Shown here in pieces: positions 1 to 9,800 of a DNA stretch of 64,000 nucleotides. A program made the position numbers and the translations under genes. The notes under the pieces are model-generated. The model was not told the DNA's origin. It ran no database searches and was given only the letters and a program-made list of their open reading frames with translations. Every line of letters starts with the position of its first letter. Positions within the stretch are counted from its first letter, which is position 1. The stretch is from Chloroflexota bacterium (GTDB lineage Bacteria > Chloroflexota > Anaerolineae > Anaerolineales > E44-bin32), in assembly GCA_022561385.1 (NCBI GenBank), contig JADFRG010000004.1:57328-121327 (forward strand), given 5' to 3'.

Positions 1-2
1 TT

Positions 3-713
3 TTGGGCCCGGCCGGAACCTCGGTCAGGCTCAGCATCCGGCGTGAAGGGCTTCCGAGCCCGTTCGAAGTCGAAATCATTCGCCAGAAAATTGATCTCCC
101 AAGCGTTGAGAGTGAGATGCTCGAAGACAATATCGCTTATGTGCGTCTCCTGACCTTCGGTGCAGACACCGCGGGCGATCTCAAGCGTGCGCTCAAGGAA
201 TTGCTGAGAGAAGATCCGGTGGGCTTGATTCTGGATCTGCGCGGGAATGGAGGAGGCTTCCTAAACTCGGCGGTGGATGTCGCCTCCGAATTTATTCCAG
301 AGGGTGTCATTCTGATCGAACGACTTGGGGATGGTGAGGAGAAGATCTACCAGGCCAGATCCCGTGGTAGTGCAACCGAAATTGAGTTGGTGGTCCTGAT
401 CAACGGAGGCACGGCCTCTGCCTCTGAGATCGTGGCCGGCGCCATTCAGGATCACGCACGCGGCACGGTGGTCGGCGAAACTTCATTCGGCAAAGGTTCC
501 GTACAGAACTGGGTGGAGCTGGCCGACAACGAAGGTGCGATCCGCGTCACGATTGCCCGTTGGTATACTCCCGATGACCGGCTCATCCACGGCATCGGTT
601 TGAGTCCAGACGTTGAGGTTCTGATCCCCGAATCCGGCCTCGATGAGGGGGAGGACCCACAGCTGGATCAGGCCATCGAAATTCTGTTGGGTGAGGCAGT
701 CCCGAACCGCTAG
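3..713 (+). CDS. S41 C-terminal-processing peptidase, 5' partial
   Basis: C-terminal 236 residues of a CtpA/Prc-type serine protease, cut by the window edge. The first visible residues (GPAGTSV) are the end of a PDZ domain, so the signal/membrane segment and most of the PDZ domain lie outside. The catalytic core follows: LDLRGNGGG near residue 80, the nucleophile in GTASASEI (Ser139) and the general-base lysine in FGKGSVQ (Lys164). The Ser-Lys spacing of 25 is that of the family. Members act outside the cytoplasmic membrane and trim or degrade exported proteins. The tail after about residue 205 is acidic. The stop lies 33 bp before mgtE. Family assignment is secure; the substrate is unknown. 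Confidence 0.93.
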   Translation: MGPAGTSVRLSIRREGLPSPFEVEIIRQKIDLPSVESEMLEDNIAYVRLLTFGADTAGDLKRALKELLREDPVGLILDLRGNGGGFLNSAVDVASEFIPEGVILIERLGDGEEKIYQARSRGSATEIELVVLINGGTASASEIVAGAIQDHARGTVVGETSFGKGSVQNWVELADNEGAIRVTIARWYTPDDRLIHGIGLSPDVEVLIPESGLDEGEDPQLDQAIEILLGEAVPNR

Positions 714-746
714 GCTCCCCTAGGACCAAACAGAGAGGGGGTTCGC

Positions 747-2099
747 GTGGATCCCTCACAAATTGAGCTTGCGCTGGCGCGCATTCGAACTGCGCTGGAA
801 GCCGGCGAAGTTCAGGCCGCAATCGATAGCCTGACCGATCTGCATCCCGTGGATCGGGCGGACGCCTTTTCAGATCTCGACCAAAAAGATCAGGCGGCCC
901 TTTTGCCTCGGCTGGACCTGAAAGCAACCGCCGATTTGTTGGAGCAGTTGGAAGACGAGCAAGCCGCGGCGGTAGCCGAAACGTTTGATTCGGAACAGCT
1001 TGCCGACGTACTGGATGAAATGGAGCCGGACGAGGCGGCGGATGTGCTCGGTGACTTGCCTGCCAAGCGGGCGGAAGAGGCGCTGGCCGAAATGGAAGAG
1101 GCCGGGAACGTGCTCCCGCTGTTGCACTTCGCGGATAAAACGGCAGGGGGTCTGATGACAACCTCCTTCATCGCGGTTCCCAAGGGAACGACAGCTCTTG
1201 AAGCGATTGAGGTCCTTCGTCGTGTGGAGCCCAGTCCAGGGACGCCCTATTATCTTTACGTGGAGGATGAGGCCGCCCGATTGGTCGGTATCCTGGGATT
1301 GCGCGAGCTTGTCATCGCTACGCCCGATACTCGAATCGAAACCATCATGGAGCCAGAGGTGATCTTCGCGCATACCGAAGAAGACCAAGAGCAGGTCGCC
1401 TTACGTATGGCGCGCTACGACCTTGCCGCGGTGCCGGTGATAGATGATCGAGGGGTGGTGGTCGGAGTTATCACCCACGACGATGTGATGGATGTGGTCG
1501 AGGAGGAGGCCACCGAAGACATCTACCGGTTGGCCAACGTCCCAGACCCATACCTTTCAATTTACAGCCCGATCCGGCTGGCAATCAGGAAGCGGATTCC
1601 ATGGTTATACCTGAGTGCGGCGACTGCGCTTTTTGCGGCGTGGGTCATATCAAACTTCGAAGTGCTTATCGCGGAGGTAGCATTCCTTGCCGTCTTCCTC
1701 TCCGTAGTGGCAGGCCTGGGCGGCAACACGGCCACCCAAAGCTTGGCAATGATCGTTCGCGCACTAGCCCTCGGAGAAATTGATCGGCGCCACGCTTGGC
1801 GCACCGTGCTCAAGGAAGGCGTGACAGGTCTTGTCGCGGGCGTGCTCGTGGGGACGGTTGTCGGATTGTCGGTCTGGCTCTGGAAAGGGAATCCGGTGCT
1901 GGGCCTGGTTTTGGGTGTGGCGCTGGTCGGCAATATGCTTGTTGCAGGATTCGTTGGTGCGCTCGTTCCCCTTTCGCTCAGGGCTCTGGGGCTCGACCCC
2001 GCCCTGGCTTCTTCGGTTTTGGTGACCACCGTGACCGACAGCGTCGGCTTTGCCCTATTTCTGACGTTGTCCGCCCTGGCACTTTCCTATCTCCGATGA
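747..2099 (+). CDS. mgtE: Magnesium transporter MgtE
   Basis: A 450-residue Mg2+ channel/transporter of the usual length. Residues 1-130 form the acidic helical N domain with repeated LxDLDxxDQAxLLxxL-like helices. About residues 130-255 carry two CBS domains that sense cytosolic Mg2+, including ITHDDVMDVVEEEATEDIY leading into the plug helix. About 275-450 is the five-helix membrane domain with the family motif GGNTATQS. The start is GTG at 747 after an AGAGGGGG ribosome site. The stop overlaps the next ATG (ATGA at 2096), indicating translational coupling with the downstream methyltransferase. The identification is clear. Confidence 0.95.
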   Translation: MDPSQIELALARIRTALEAGEVQAAIDSLTDLHPVDRADAFSDLDQKDQAALLPRLDLKATADLLEQLEDEQAAAVAETFDSEQLADVLDEMEPDEAADVLGDLPAKRAEEALAEMEEAGNVLPLLHFADKTAGGLMTTSFIAVPKGTTALEAIEVLRRVEPSPGTPYYLYVEDEAARLVGILGLRELVIATPDTRIETIMEPEVIFAHTEEDQEQVALRMARYDLAAVPVIDDRGVVVGVITHDDVMDVVEEEATEDIYRLANVPDPYLSIYSPIRLAIRKRIPWLYLSAATALFAAWVISNFEVLIAEVAFLAVFLSVVAGLGGNTATQSLAMIVRALALGEIDRRHAWRTVLKEGVTGLVAGVLVGTVVGLSVWLWKGNPVLGLVLGVALVGNMLVAGFVGALVPLSLRALGLDPALASSVLVTTVTDSVGFALFLTLSALALSYLR

Positions 2100-2752
2100 G
2101 CGTTTACCGCACCCTCCTAGGTCTATTTTTCCGCCACTTCTATTCAACACTCGCCTGGTCTTACGACCTCGTGGCCACCGTAGTGTCCGTAGGCCAGTGG
2201 ACCGACTGGGTTCGATCGGTGCTGGATCCCCCCCCTGCCCGGCCCACCCTGGAGCTTGCGCACGGGCCCGGCCATCTGCTTCTGGCGGTCAATCGGCAGG
2301 GTGGACGAGCTTTCGGAGTGGACGCTTCTCGTCAAATGTGCCGCATGGCCATCCGCCGCTTGGAACAGGCGGGGCAGGAACCGAGAGTGGTACAGGCGTT
2401 GGCGCAGGCGCTGCCCTTCCCCGATCAAACCTTTGCCACGCTGCTCAGCACGTTTCCGACCGAATTCATTCTGGATCCAGCCTCTTTGCAGGAGGCAAAT
2501 CGGATGCTCAGACCGGAGGGACAATACCGGATCGTGCCGATGGCAGAGATCATCGGCAACGGTTATCTGGATCGCGTGGCGGCCTGGCTTTTCCGCGTAA
2601 CCGGCCAATACGCCGATCTGCCGCCATCATGGACCGACCCGATCTCGGAGGCAGGATTTCGCGTTCGCAGGGACGATGTCCTGTTGAGCCGCTCGAAAGT
2701 AATTCGACTCATTGCGTCGAGGGCGGAGAATAAGGAAAGCCAAGCTGCCTGA
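2096..2752 (+). CDS. Class I SAM-dependent methyltransferase
   Basis: A 218-residue Rossmann-fold methyltransferase of the UbiE/Methyltransf_11 type. Motif I is ELAHGPGHLL (residues 53-62), with alanine in a usual glycine position. GVDAS (74-78) supplies the acidic SAM-ribose contact, LPFPDQTFATLLSTFP (106-121) is the post-II strand, and RMLRPEG (136-142) matches the usual R.LKPGG turn. The longer upstream reading frame is out-of-frame noise inside mgtE; ATG at 2096 overlaps the mgtE stop and is the natural start. The substrate cannot be read from the sequence. Hydrophobic and aromatic residues at the N-terminus would suit a membrane-associated lipid or quinone substrate, but that is only a guess. 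Confidence 0.8.
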   Translation: MSVYRTLLGLFFRHFYSTLAWSYDLVATVVSVGQWTDWVRSVLDPPPARPTLELAHGPGHLLLAVNRQGGRAFGVDASRQMCRMAIRRLEQAGQEPRVVQALAQALPFPDQTFATLLSTFPTEFILDPASLQEANRMLRPEGQYRIVPMAEIIGNGYLDRVAAWLFRVTGQYADLPPSWTDPISEAGFRVRRDDVLLSRSKVIRLIASRAENKESQAA

Positions 2753-3518
2753 GCTCAGCCAATCCGGCGATTTAGCGATGCTTATCGAGAAAAACGGTAA
2801 GCAGTTCATTATCCAGCTGGATCCCGATCAGCGGCTCCAGACCCACCGCGGCGTGTTGGAACACAGGGATCTAATTGGACTGGAGTGGGGACAAAAAGTA
2901 TCGACCCATATGGGCCACGACTTCCTGATGCTGCAGCCCTCGATGCGCGACCTCCTTCTTCACACCAAGCGCCTGTCCCAAATCATCTACCCCAAAGAAA
3001 TTGGCTACATACTCCTTCGCCTTTCCATTGGTCCCGGGACTCCGGTCGTCGAAGCCGGCACTGGATCGGGCGCGCTGACGACCGCGTTCGCCTGGGCAGT
3101 CGGGCCGCGGGGAACAGTTTATTCCTATGACCGGCGACAGGACATGCTGGAGCTCGCCGCCCGCAACCTGGAACGGGTCGGCCTGCGCGACCGAGTGGAG
3201 CTCAATCATCTTGATATTGAGGCCGGATTTTCAGAGCGGGGAATTGGATCCCTCTTTTTGGATCTCCCACACGCCCATCGCTATTTGCGACAAGCGCACG
3301 CGGCTATGGCGAACGGTGGAATTCTGGGCGTGATCCTGCCGACGGTCAATCAGGTAAGCCGCTTCTTGAGCGAACTGGAGGGCGCGCTCTTCGCTCTGCC
3401 CGAAGTGTGCGAAATCATGCTTCGCTTCTACAAGCCCAACCCGCAGCGCCTGCGCCCCACGGATCGTATGGTGGCTCATACCGGGTACCTGCTGTTTGCG
3501 CGCGCGGTAAGTGGTTAG
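2712..3518 (+). CDS. trmI: tRNA (adenine-N1-)-methyltransferase, TrmI family
   Basis: Forms m1A58 in the tRNA T-loop. The N-terminal beta domain shows the TrmI signature THRGVLEHRDLIG (44-56) and RLSQIIYPKE (87-96). The SAM-binding motif I EAGTGSG is at 114-120, followed by YSYDRR. Length 268 is normal. The start is uncertain. TTG at 2712 overlaps the previous gene by 41 bp; ATG at 2778 would remove the conserved SGDLAML segment, so the longer form, or a start just upstream of residue 17, is favoured. The downstream Nudix gene overlaps its 3' end by 8 bp. The function is well supported, the exact N-terminus is not. Confidence 0.9.
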   Translation: MRRGRRIRKAKLPELSQSGDLAMLIEKNGKQFIIQLDPDQRLQTHRGVLEHRDLIGLEWGQKVSTHMGHDFLMLQPSMRDLLLHTKRLSQIIYPKEIGYILLRLSIGPGTPVVEAGTGSGALTTAFAWAVGPRGTVYSYDRRQDMLELAARNLERVGLRDRVELNHLDIEAGFSERGIGSLFLDLPHAHRYLRQAHAAMANGGILGVILPTVNQVSRFLSELEGALFALPEVCEIMLRFYKPNPQRLRPTDRMVAHTGYLLFARAVSG

Positions 3519-4104
3519 GCGCGTGGACGATCTCAGGGCCCGGCTGAGGCGCTCGCTCAGCGAATTAGATTCTAGGATCGAGACGGAGTGGGACGCGATT
3601 CCCGCCGCGGTCCTGATACCTATTTATCAGGAAGAAGGGCATTGGAAATTGTTATTCACGCGCCGGACCGACTCCGTGGATGTACATGCCGGCCAGGTTT
3701 CATTTCCCGGGGGTCAGATCGAGGCCTCGGACGGTACGGCCATATCCGCCGCCCTTCGGGAGGCAGAGGAGGAAATAGGCCTGAATCCAGCCGACGTGGA
3801 TACGCTCGGACAGCTCAATCCGCTGTTCACGGTGACTCAGTTTTTGATCCATCCCGTGGTGGGTTTCTTCCCGTGGCCTTACTCCCTAACGCCCAACCCC
3901 TCGGAAGTTGCCCGAACCTTCGGAGTTCCGATCGATTGGTTGTCAGATCCCAAGAATCTCGAGGTCCGGGAGCGCCGACCCATGATTTCGGGACCCAATG
4001 TTCGGGTCTACTATTTCAAGGAATTTGAGGGTGAGACGATCTGGGGAGTGACCGCAAGGATCACATTAAATTTCCTGCAATTGGTAAATGTTGAGAACCG
4101 GTAA
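3511..4104 (+). CDS. Nudix hydrolase, CoA pyrophosphatase type
   Basis: A 197-residue Nudix protein. The box runs from GGQIEASDG through AALREAEEEIGL (about residues 70-94), giving the GxnExnREUxEExGU metal site with a slightly lengthened loop. The upstream SFPGG and the overall plan (HAGQVSFPGG, then PVVGFF about 50 residues later) match the NudL/YeaB CoA-diphosphatase family, which splits coenzyme A into phosphopantetheine and 3',5'-ADP. GTG at 3511 overlaps trmI; GTG at 3523 is an equally possible start. It is the last gene of the plus-strand run starting at mgtE. Nudix membership is certain; the CoA substrate is inferred. Confidence 0.88.
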   Translation: MVRRVDDLRARLRRSLSELDSRIETEWDAIPAAVLIPIYQEEGHWKLLFTRRTDSVDVHAGQVSFPGGQIEASDGTAISAALREAEEEIGLNPADVDTLGQLNPLFTVTQFLIHPVVGFFPWPYSLTPNPSEVARTFGVPIDWLSDPKNLEVRERRPMISGPNVRVYYFKEFEGETIWGVTARITLNFLQLVNVENR

Positions 4105-4186
4105 AGTCGAAGCTCGCCGATCAGATGTGTCGGCAACCCATTAACCAGGGTGGTAATTATGGTGCGGATATTGCCCGATTAGGGCC

Positions 4187-4873
4187 CTAGCTAGCTTCCT
4201 GAGACCCGGCCTCGGCCGCCGCATCAGCACCTTCACCTTCCTCTTCGTCTCCGGCCTCTTCCTCGCCCTCAAGCAGCTCTTCGAGCTCTTCCTCTTCGAC
4301 CACTTCTTCGATAACTTCTTCGACCTGATAGATCGGGCGGGCGATCAGCTCTTCCGATTCGGTCAGCATGGTGACATTTTCGCCGATGAAGAGGTCCGCG
4401 ACCGCTATCGAATCCTCGAGATTCTCGAGAATCTCAAGATTGACTGTGATGCGGTCCGGCAAGTCGGCCGGCAGCGCCTCGACCTCGACCGTCGTCACGC
4501 CGGTCAGCAGCACGACCCCTGCCGCCTCGGCCGCGGGTGCTTCACCGATCAGCTCAATCGGCACCACGGCTCGAATACGTATGTCCATGGCCACCTTGAG
4601 AAAGTCTACATGCAGGTAGTTGCCACGAATGACGTCTCGCTGCGTTCCTCTCACCAGGACCGAGTGCAGCTCGTTATCAAGTTCAAGCTCGATCAAGGTC
4701 GAGCCACTGGCCCGCAAAAGCAAGCGTGAAGCTTCGCGCAGGTCGAGTTCGATGGGAACAGATTCGATTCCGGCCCCGTACAATACGCCGGGAAGTCGTC
4801 CATTTTGCCGTAGCGACTTAACTCGCTTTCTGATCAGCGTCCGTTTCTGAACCTTGAGCTTTGGAGTGTCCAT
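4187..4873 (-). CDS. rplY: 50S ribosomal protein L25 (Ctc form)
   Basis: A 228-residue bL25 of the long Ctc type, which binds 5S rRNA. The N-terminal 5S-binding beta-barrel (1-95) has the typical opening with LRQNGRLPGVLYG. The C-terminal domain (96-180) contains PADLPDRITVNLE. After about residue 181 the protein ends in an acidic tail of almost only Glu, Ala, Gly and Val, longer than in most family members. A small membrane protein gene lies 16 bp upstream on the same strand and is probably co-transcribed. Identification is firm; a role for the tail is unknown. Confidence 0.94.
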   Translation of the reverse strand: MDTPKLKVQKRTLIRKRVKSLRQNGRLPGVLYGAGIESVPIELDLREASRLLLRASGSTLIELELDNELHSVLVRGTQRDVIRGNYLHVDFLKVAMDIRIRAVVPIELIGEAPAAEAAGVVLLTGVTTVEVEALPADLPDRITVNLEILENLEDSIAVADLFIGENVTMLTESEELIARPIYQVEEVIEEVVEEEELEELLEGEEEAGDEEEGEGADAAAEAGSQEAS

Positions 4874-4889
4874 CGATTGCTCCCGAATT

Positions 4890-5360
4890 CTAGGTGCGCC
4901 TGCGCAATAGCCGACCCAAAAGCAAGAATATTCCGCCCGTTACGCCCGCCGCCACGCCTGCCAACAGCGCCCCGCGCGTGTCGAGGTAGGTTTGCACATC
5001 CCCATGCACCTCCCGAGCCACGAAGATCAAGCTGGGACTGTTGCTGACATATACCTCTCGCCCAACGACCAGGCCGGTCCTTGAATCCTCAAGCTGGGCC
5101 GTATCAGCAAGCGCCAGTCCGGTGGCGGACCCCAGAAACGTAATTTGGTCTCCACGTACGGCTACCGCGCCCGATTGATGCATGTCGATTCTGCCGCCCT
5201 GCACGTTCCAGGCGCCGCCCTGATGCATTTCGATATGGTTGCCTGAGATGGATCGGGCTCCCCCCCGGGTGATTCGGATTTCCTCCGCCTCCACGTAATC
5301 GACCCTTCCCCCGTCGATGTTGATCGTTTCAGCGTCGATGCGCTCAACGTCCTTTTCCAT
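4890..5360 (-). CDS. Hypothetical beta-rich tail-anchored membrane protein
   Basis: 156 residues from ATG 5360, which follows an AAAGGAGCGGG ribosome site; the longer frame to 5429 lacks one. The first 90 residues show a regular alternation (IDAETINIDGG, VEAEEIRITRGG, ISGNHIEMHQGG, VQGGRIDMHQSG, VRGDQITFLGS), with turns about every 13-16 residues. This looks like a short beta-helix similar in style to bactofilins or polymer-forming cytoskeletal proteins. A single membrane helix near 130-150 is followed by RLLRRRT, so the repeat domain is anchored by its C-terminus. I do not recognise a named family. It is probably expressed with rplY directly downstream. Confidence 0.65.
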   Translation of the reverse strand: MEKDVERIDAETINIDGGRVDYVEAEEIRITRGGARSISGNHIEMHQGGAWNVQGGRIDMHQSGAVAVRGDQITFLGSATGLALADTAQLEDSRTGLVVGREVYVSNSPSLIFVAREVHGDVQTYLDTRGALLAGVAAGVTGGIFLLLGRLLRRRT

Positions 5361-5601
5361 CCCGCTCCTTTTCCGCCTCCACGTCTTCCGCCTCACGTCA
5401 CGTAGCTGCTGCGGCGTGTGGGCCGGCACTTAGCAGCAAAAATGGGCTGCCCATGGATCGAGGGTGCCCAACGCTCGGCGATTCTAACGGGGAAGGGTAG
5501 CGGCGTCAACATGATAAACTCGTCAGTTGCCTTGTGCTTATTGGGCTCAAGCAATATGGAAGTTCTCGATTGTTAATCTTGCGCCTGCCCGTGGGCAAAG
5601 A

Positions 5602-6264
5602 ATGTTAATTTCGAGAAGCCTCATGGTGGCCTGGCTCTCGGCCTCCACCCTTTTGTTGCCGCTAAGACAGGTCCCTGGATTTGCCGAAATTACAGATCCC
5701 GGAGAAGGCCAGTCCGTGACCGGAATCGTCACCGTTTTTGGCACCGCCAGCCACCCTGCCTTTGAGAGCTTTGAACTGGCCTTCAGCTTCGATCCGGATC
5801 CTACTGACACCTGGTTTCCGATCGGCGAGGCGTTGAGTACTACCGTCCTCGACGGACGACTTGCAATATGGGATACAACCGGGGTCACCGACGGAAATTA
5901 CCGGCTCCGGTTGCGAGTCAATGTCGAGGGTTTTGCTCCATTTGAAGACGTGATCGAGGGGATCAGAATTAGGAATTACACACCTACGGAAACTCCGCCC
6001 CCGGAAACCTTGACCGCACGGCCGACTGCGGCAGCAACGCTCATCGCCGCCCCTCTGAAGGAGGAACCGGCCGTTCCCGAGCCGTCTGATCGGTTTTCGA
6101 TCGCGCTCAGGGCAGGCATTTTTTCGGGTCTCGCACTTATGTTATTTACCGCCGCCTATGTAGCCCTGGCGCCGAAGGTGCGCGCCTATACCGGCTACTT
6201 GCGCATCCGGCGGCTGCATCAGCGACAGGACCGAGCCCGCCAACGAGGCCGTAGGCGTGAGTGA
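5602..6264 (+). CDS. Exported protein with Ig-like domain and C-terminal membrane anchor
   Basis: 220 residues from ATG 5602. A hydrophobic signal segment (8-22) is followed by a beta domain (about 33-125, containing ITDPGEGQSVTGIVTVFGTA) resembling bacterial Ig-like modules. Next come a Thr/Pro-rich linker (TPTETPPPETLTARPTAAAT), a membrane helix near 175-195 and a very basic cytoplasmic tail (RRLHQRQDRARQRGRRRE). The design is that of a wall-spanning surface protein. An alternative start is ATG 5623. The 3' end overlaps the GTG of pth by 8 bp, so the two are translationally coupled. The specific function is unknown. Confidence 0.72.
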   Translation: MLISRSLMVAWLSASTLLLPLRQVPGFAEITDPGEGQSVTGIVTVFGTASHPAFESFELAFSFDPDPTDTWFPIGEALSTTVLDGRLAIWDTTGVTDGNYRLRLRVNVEGFAPFEDVIEGIRIRNYTPTETPPPETLTARPTAAATLIAAPLKEEPAVPEPSDRFSIALRAGIFSGLALMLFTAAYVALAPKVRAYTGYLRIRRLHQRQDRARQRGRRRE

Positions 6265-6835
6265 TTACCTGATTGTCGGCTTGGGCAATCCCGGCCGGCA
6301 CTATCGCGGCAACCGGCACAACGCGGGGTATATGTTGATTGACCGCCTGCTGGAGGCCTATGGTACATCGCTGAACAGAAGTCTGGCGGAAGCGTTGGTT
6401 GCCGTAATTAAAGATGGAGATCACACATTGGTGCTTGCTAAACCCCAGACCTACGTTAATGAATCGGGGCGCACGGTGGCCTCCCTGTTGCGTGCTTTCG
6501 GCCTTGAGTTGCCAAGTGTTCTGGTCGCCTTCGACGAACTGGATCTTCAGCTAGGAACGCTTCGAATGCGCCCCGCAGGTGGCTCCTCGGGACATCGAGG
6601 GATGCGATCGATCATAAATCATTTGGGGAGTCAGGAATTTCCCCGACTGCGCATCGGTATTGGGAGACCCCCCGGCCGGCGTCCGGCGGCGGACCACGTG
6701 CTTTCTAACTTTGGTAAGGGGGAGCGGTCGATCCTGGCCGGCGTTCTGGAACGAGCGGTTTCCTGTGTACAACAGTATTTTGAATACGACATCCAAATCG
6801 CGATGACGGCATGCAACCGGCCTGAGGAATCGTGA
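6257..6835 (+). CDS. pth: Peptidyl-tRNA hydrolase
   Basis: A 192-residue Pth that frees tRNA from stalled peptidyl-tRNA. Conserved residues are visible: GLGNPG with Asn11, RHNAGY with catalytic His21, the TYVN asparagine at 68, and FDELDLQLG with Asp93 followed by GGSSGHRG. It starts at GTG 6257 inside the end of the preceding gene. Its stop overlaps the start of mfd (GTGATG at 6832), so pth and mfd form one coupled unit, an arrangement also common in Gram-positive bacteria. Confidence 0.96.
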   Translation: MSDYLIVGLGNPGRHYRGNRHNAGYMLIDRLLEAYGTSLNRSLAEALVAVIKDGDHTLVLAKPQTYVNESGRTVASLLRAFGLELPSVLVAFDELDLQLGTLRMRPAGGSSGHRGMRSIINHLGSQEFPRLRIGIGRPPGRRPAADHVLSNFGKGERSILAGVLERAVSCVQQYFEYDIQIAMTACNRPEES

Positions 6836-9800
6836 TGGATCTGTCATCGCTGCTGCCGGCCCTACGCGCAAGCGTGGACGCCCTGGAAGGCGTATCCGGG
6901 GGGATGCTGCCCCTCCCCAGCTCCGCGCGTGCGCCAATAGCCGCATCCCTGATTTCTGAGCGTGCGGGGCCGCTGCTGATGGTTGCTCCACGCGGCGACA
7001 GAGTTCTCACGCTTGCCCAAGAGCTTCCCCATTGGGCACCACAGGCCAGGGTAGCCGTATTTCCGGAGCCAGATCCGCTCTTTTATGAGCCACAGCCGTG
7101 GGGCAAGCGAACTCGGCAGCAGCGGGCCGAGATCCTCGCTCGACTGTCCTCAGAAAATGAGCTGGAGAACACCATCTACCTTGCCACGGTGCGAGCGATC
7201 ATGACCGTGACTCCCTCTCCGGAACAAATGCGCGCGAGCAGCCGCAAACTCGAATCTCATCAGACGGTTGAAATGCAGGAGCTCCTGAAATTTTTGGTGG
7301 GGATCGGATACGAGCCCGCCAGTATCGTCACAACCCGCGGCCAGTTCAGCCGGCGCGGCGGGATTCTCGACATCTGGTCAAACACCCACAACAATCCCGT
7401 TCGTATCGAATTGTTTGGCGATGAAATCGAAACCATGCGGGAATTCGATCCTGCCACCCAGCGATCCTCCCAAATGATCGACAACCTGCTCCTGACACCC
7501 CCCCGCGAGGGAATTCCCGCCCTCTTAGTACATGCCCCCGAGCACGACTCAGACCTGCATGAGTTCTACCTGCCCGGGATCCATCCAGATCCCCACGGGT
7601 TCCTCGACTACCTGCCCCAGGACAGCCTGGTGCTGATGGACGGTTGGACTGCGGTTGAAACGGTGGCGCACGAATTGGAAGCTCAGGCGCTGGAACTCCG
7701 GGAGCGTATGGAAGACGGTGGGAAAGAGGCACCCAGGCCCTATCTGACCATCGATGAGCTACGCGAAGGATTGGACCGGCTTACCAGCGTCGACCTTGGC
7801 TTATCGGGCCAAACGGCTGGCGAGACGCCCCCGGCTGTATCGGCGGGTCAGCGCTTCGGCGGGCAGATCAAGCCGTTTATGGCCTATCTGCGCGAGCGAC
7901 GACTGGCTCACGAAACTTCCATCGTAGTCAGCCGTCAGGCAAACCGCTTGGCCGATCTCTGGAATGAGCGCGATCCATCGAGGCCTGTTGCGGAGGCCGT
8001 TCCGGATGAGCTGGTCCCGGGCGAAATTACATTCATTCAGGGCGCCCTGGAGGAAGGCTGGACCCTGCTGCGACCGGCTGAGGCAAGCATTCATCTGATT
8101 ACGGATGCGGAGATCTTCGGGTGGTCTCGACCCCGGCCCCGGAGGCGCGTCCGCCCACAGGTACCGGCCCCGGAGTCCGCCTTCGCGGATCTGGAACTCG
8201 GTAACCACGTGGTCCATGTGGATCATGGGGTAGGTCGATTTGAGGGACTCGTATCACGCACTCTGGATTCTCTCGAGCGAGAATATTTGCTGATCTCCTA
8301 CGCCGACGGCGACCAACTTTATGTACCCATTCATCAGGCAGATCGCGTTACGCGCTATCTCGGTGTGGACGGCAGCTCGCCGCGTCTGTCCCGACTGGGC
8401 TCGCAGCGCTGGGTGCGAAGCCGTGCGGATGCCAAACACGCGGTAGAGGAAGTCGCCCAGGACCTGCTCAAGCTCTACGCATTACGCGTGACGGTGGCTG
8501 GCCACGCCTTCGCCGAAGACACACCCTGGCAGAGGGAGCTGGAGGCTTCCTTTCCCCACGTCGATACCCCAGATCAGATTACCGCACTAGAGGCGGTCAA
8601 AGCAGATATGGAACGCGGCCGCCCCATGGACCGTCTCATCTGCGGAGATGTAGGTTACGGCAAGACTGAGGTCGCGTTACGGGCGGCGTTCAAGGCGGTT
8701 ATGGACGGAACACAGGTCGGCATCCTCGTGCCCACCACCGTGCTCGCACAGCAGCACTACCACACGTTCAAACGCAGACTGGCCGCATTTCCTGTAGAAG
8801 TTGAGATGCTCTCCCGATTCCGCACCCGCGCCGAGACCGCCACGATCCTTGAACGCCTGCGGGAGGGACAGGTCGATATCGTGATCGCGACCCACCGATT
8901 GTTGCAGAAGGACGTGAGATTCAAGAATCTGGGTCTGCTGATTATCGACGAGGAACAACGCTTCGGTGTGACACACAAGGAATACTTAAAATCTATGCGC
9001 ACCGAGGTCGACGTGCTGACCTTAACCGCCACTCCCATTCCCCGAACGTTGTACCTGGCACTGACAGGAGTGCGCGACATATCGACTATCGATACGGCGC
9101 CCGAAGATCGGCTTCCGGTAGTTACCCACACCGGATCCTACGACCCTGCGCTCGTTCGACGAGCGGTGTTGCGAGAATTGGATCGAGGTGGCCAAGTCTT
9201 CTTTGTCCATAATCGAGTGCGGTCGATAAACGGCATCAAGGCCCGCATCCTGAATTTGATTCCCGAAGCCAAGGTCGAAGTTGCGCACGGGCAGATGCCT
9301 GAAAAGGAGCTGGCCAATGTCATGTCCAGCTTCACCGACGGCGAGGTGGATGTCCTACTCACAACCTCCATTATCGAATCGGGGCTCGACATTCCAAACG
9401 CCAACACTCTGATTGTGGACCGCGCCGACCAGTTTGGATTAGGTCAGCTATACCAACTCCGCGGCCGTGTTGGCCGCAGCGCCCAGCGCGCTTATGCTTA
9501 TTTCTTCCACCATTCACAGGCAACTCCGGAGGCGCTTCAGCGGCTGGAGATCATCAGCGAAAACTCGCAGCTGGGGGCAGGTTACAGTATCGCCCTTCGA
9601 GATCTAGAAATGCGTGGGGCGGGGGATCTGTTGGGGAAGAGACAACACGGGAACATTGCGGCGGTCGGGTTTCATTTTTACACGCAACTTCTGGGAGAAG
9701 CCGTGCGCCGCTTGCGTGACGAGAAAGAAGCTTCAGATATCCCCGATTTACCCACGGAGGCGCTGCCGCTTCAGATCTCGATCGAGCTGCCGCTCTCCGG

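Noticed and set aside
583..1388. Long minus-strand frames across mgtE
   Set aside because: Antisense shadows of a well-supported coding region; Pro/Arg-rich composition typical of such shadows.
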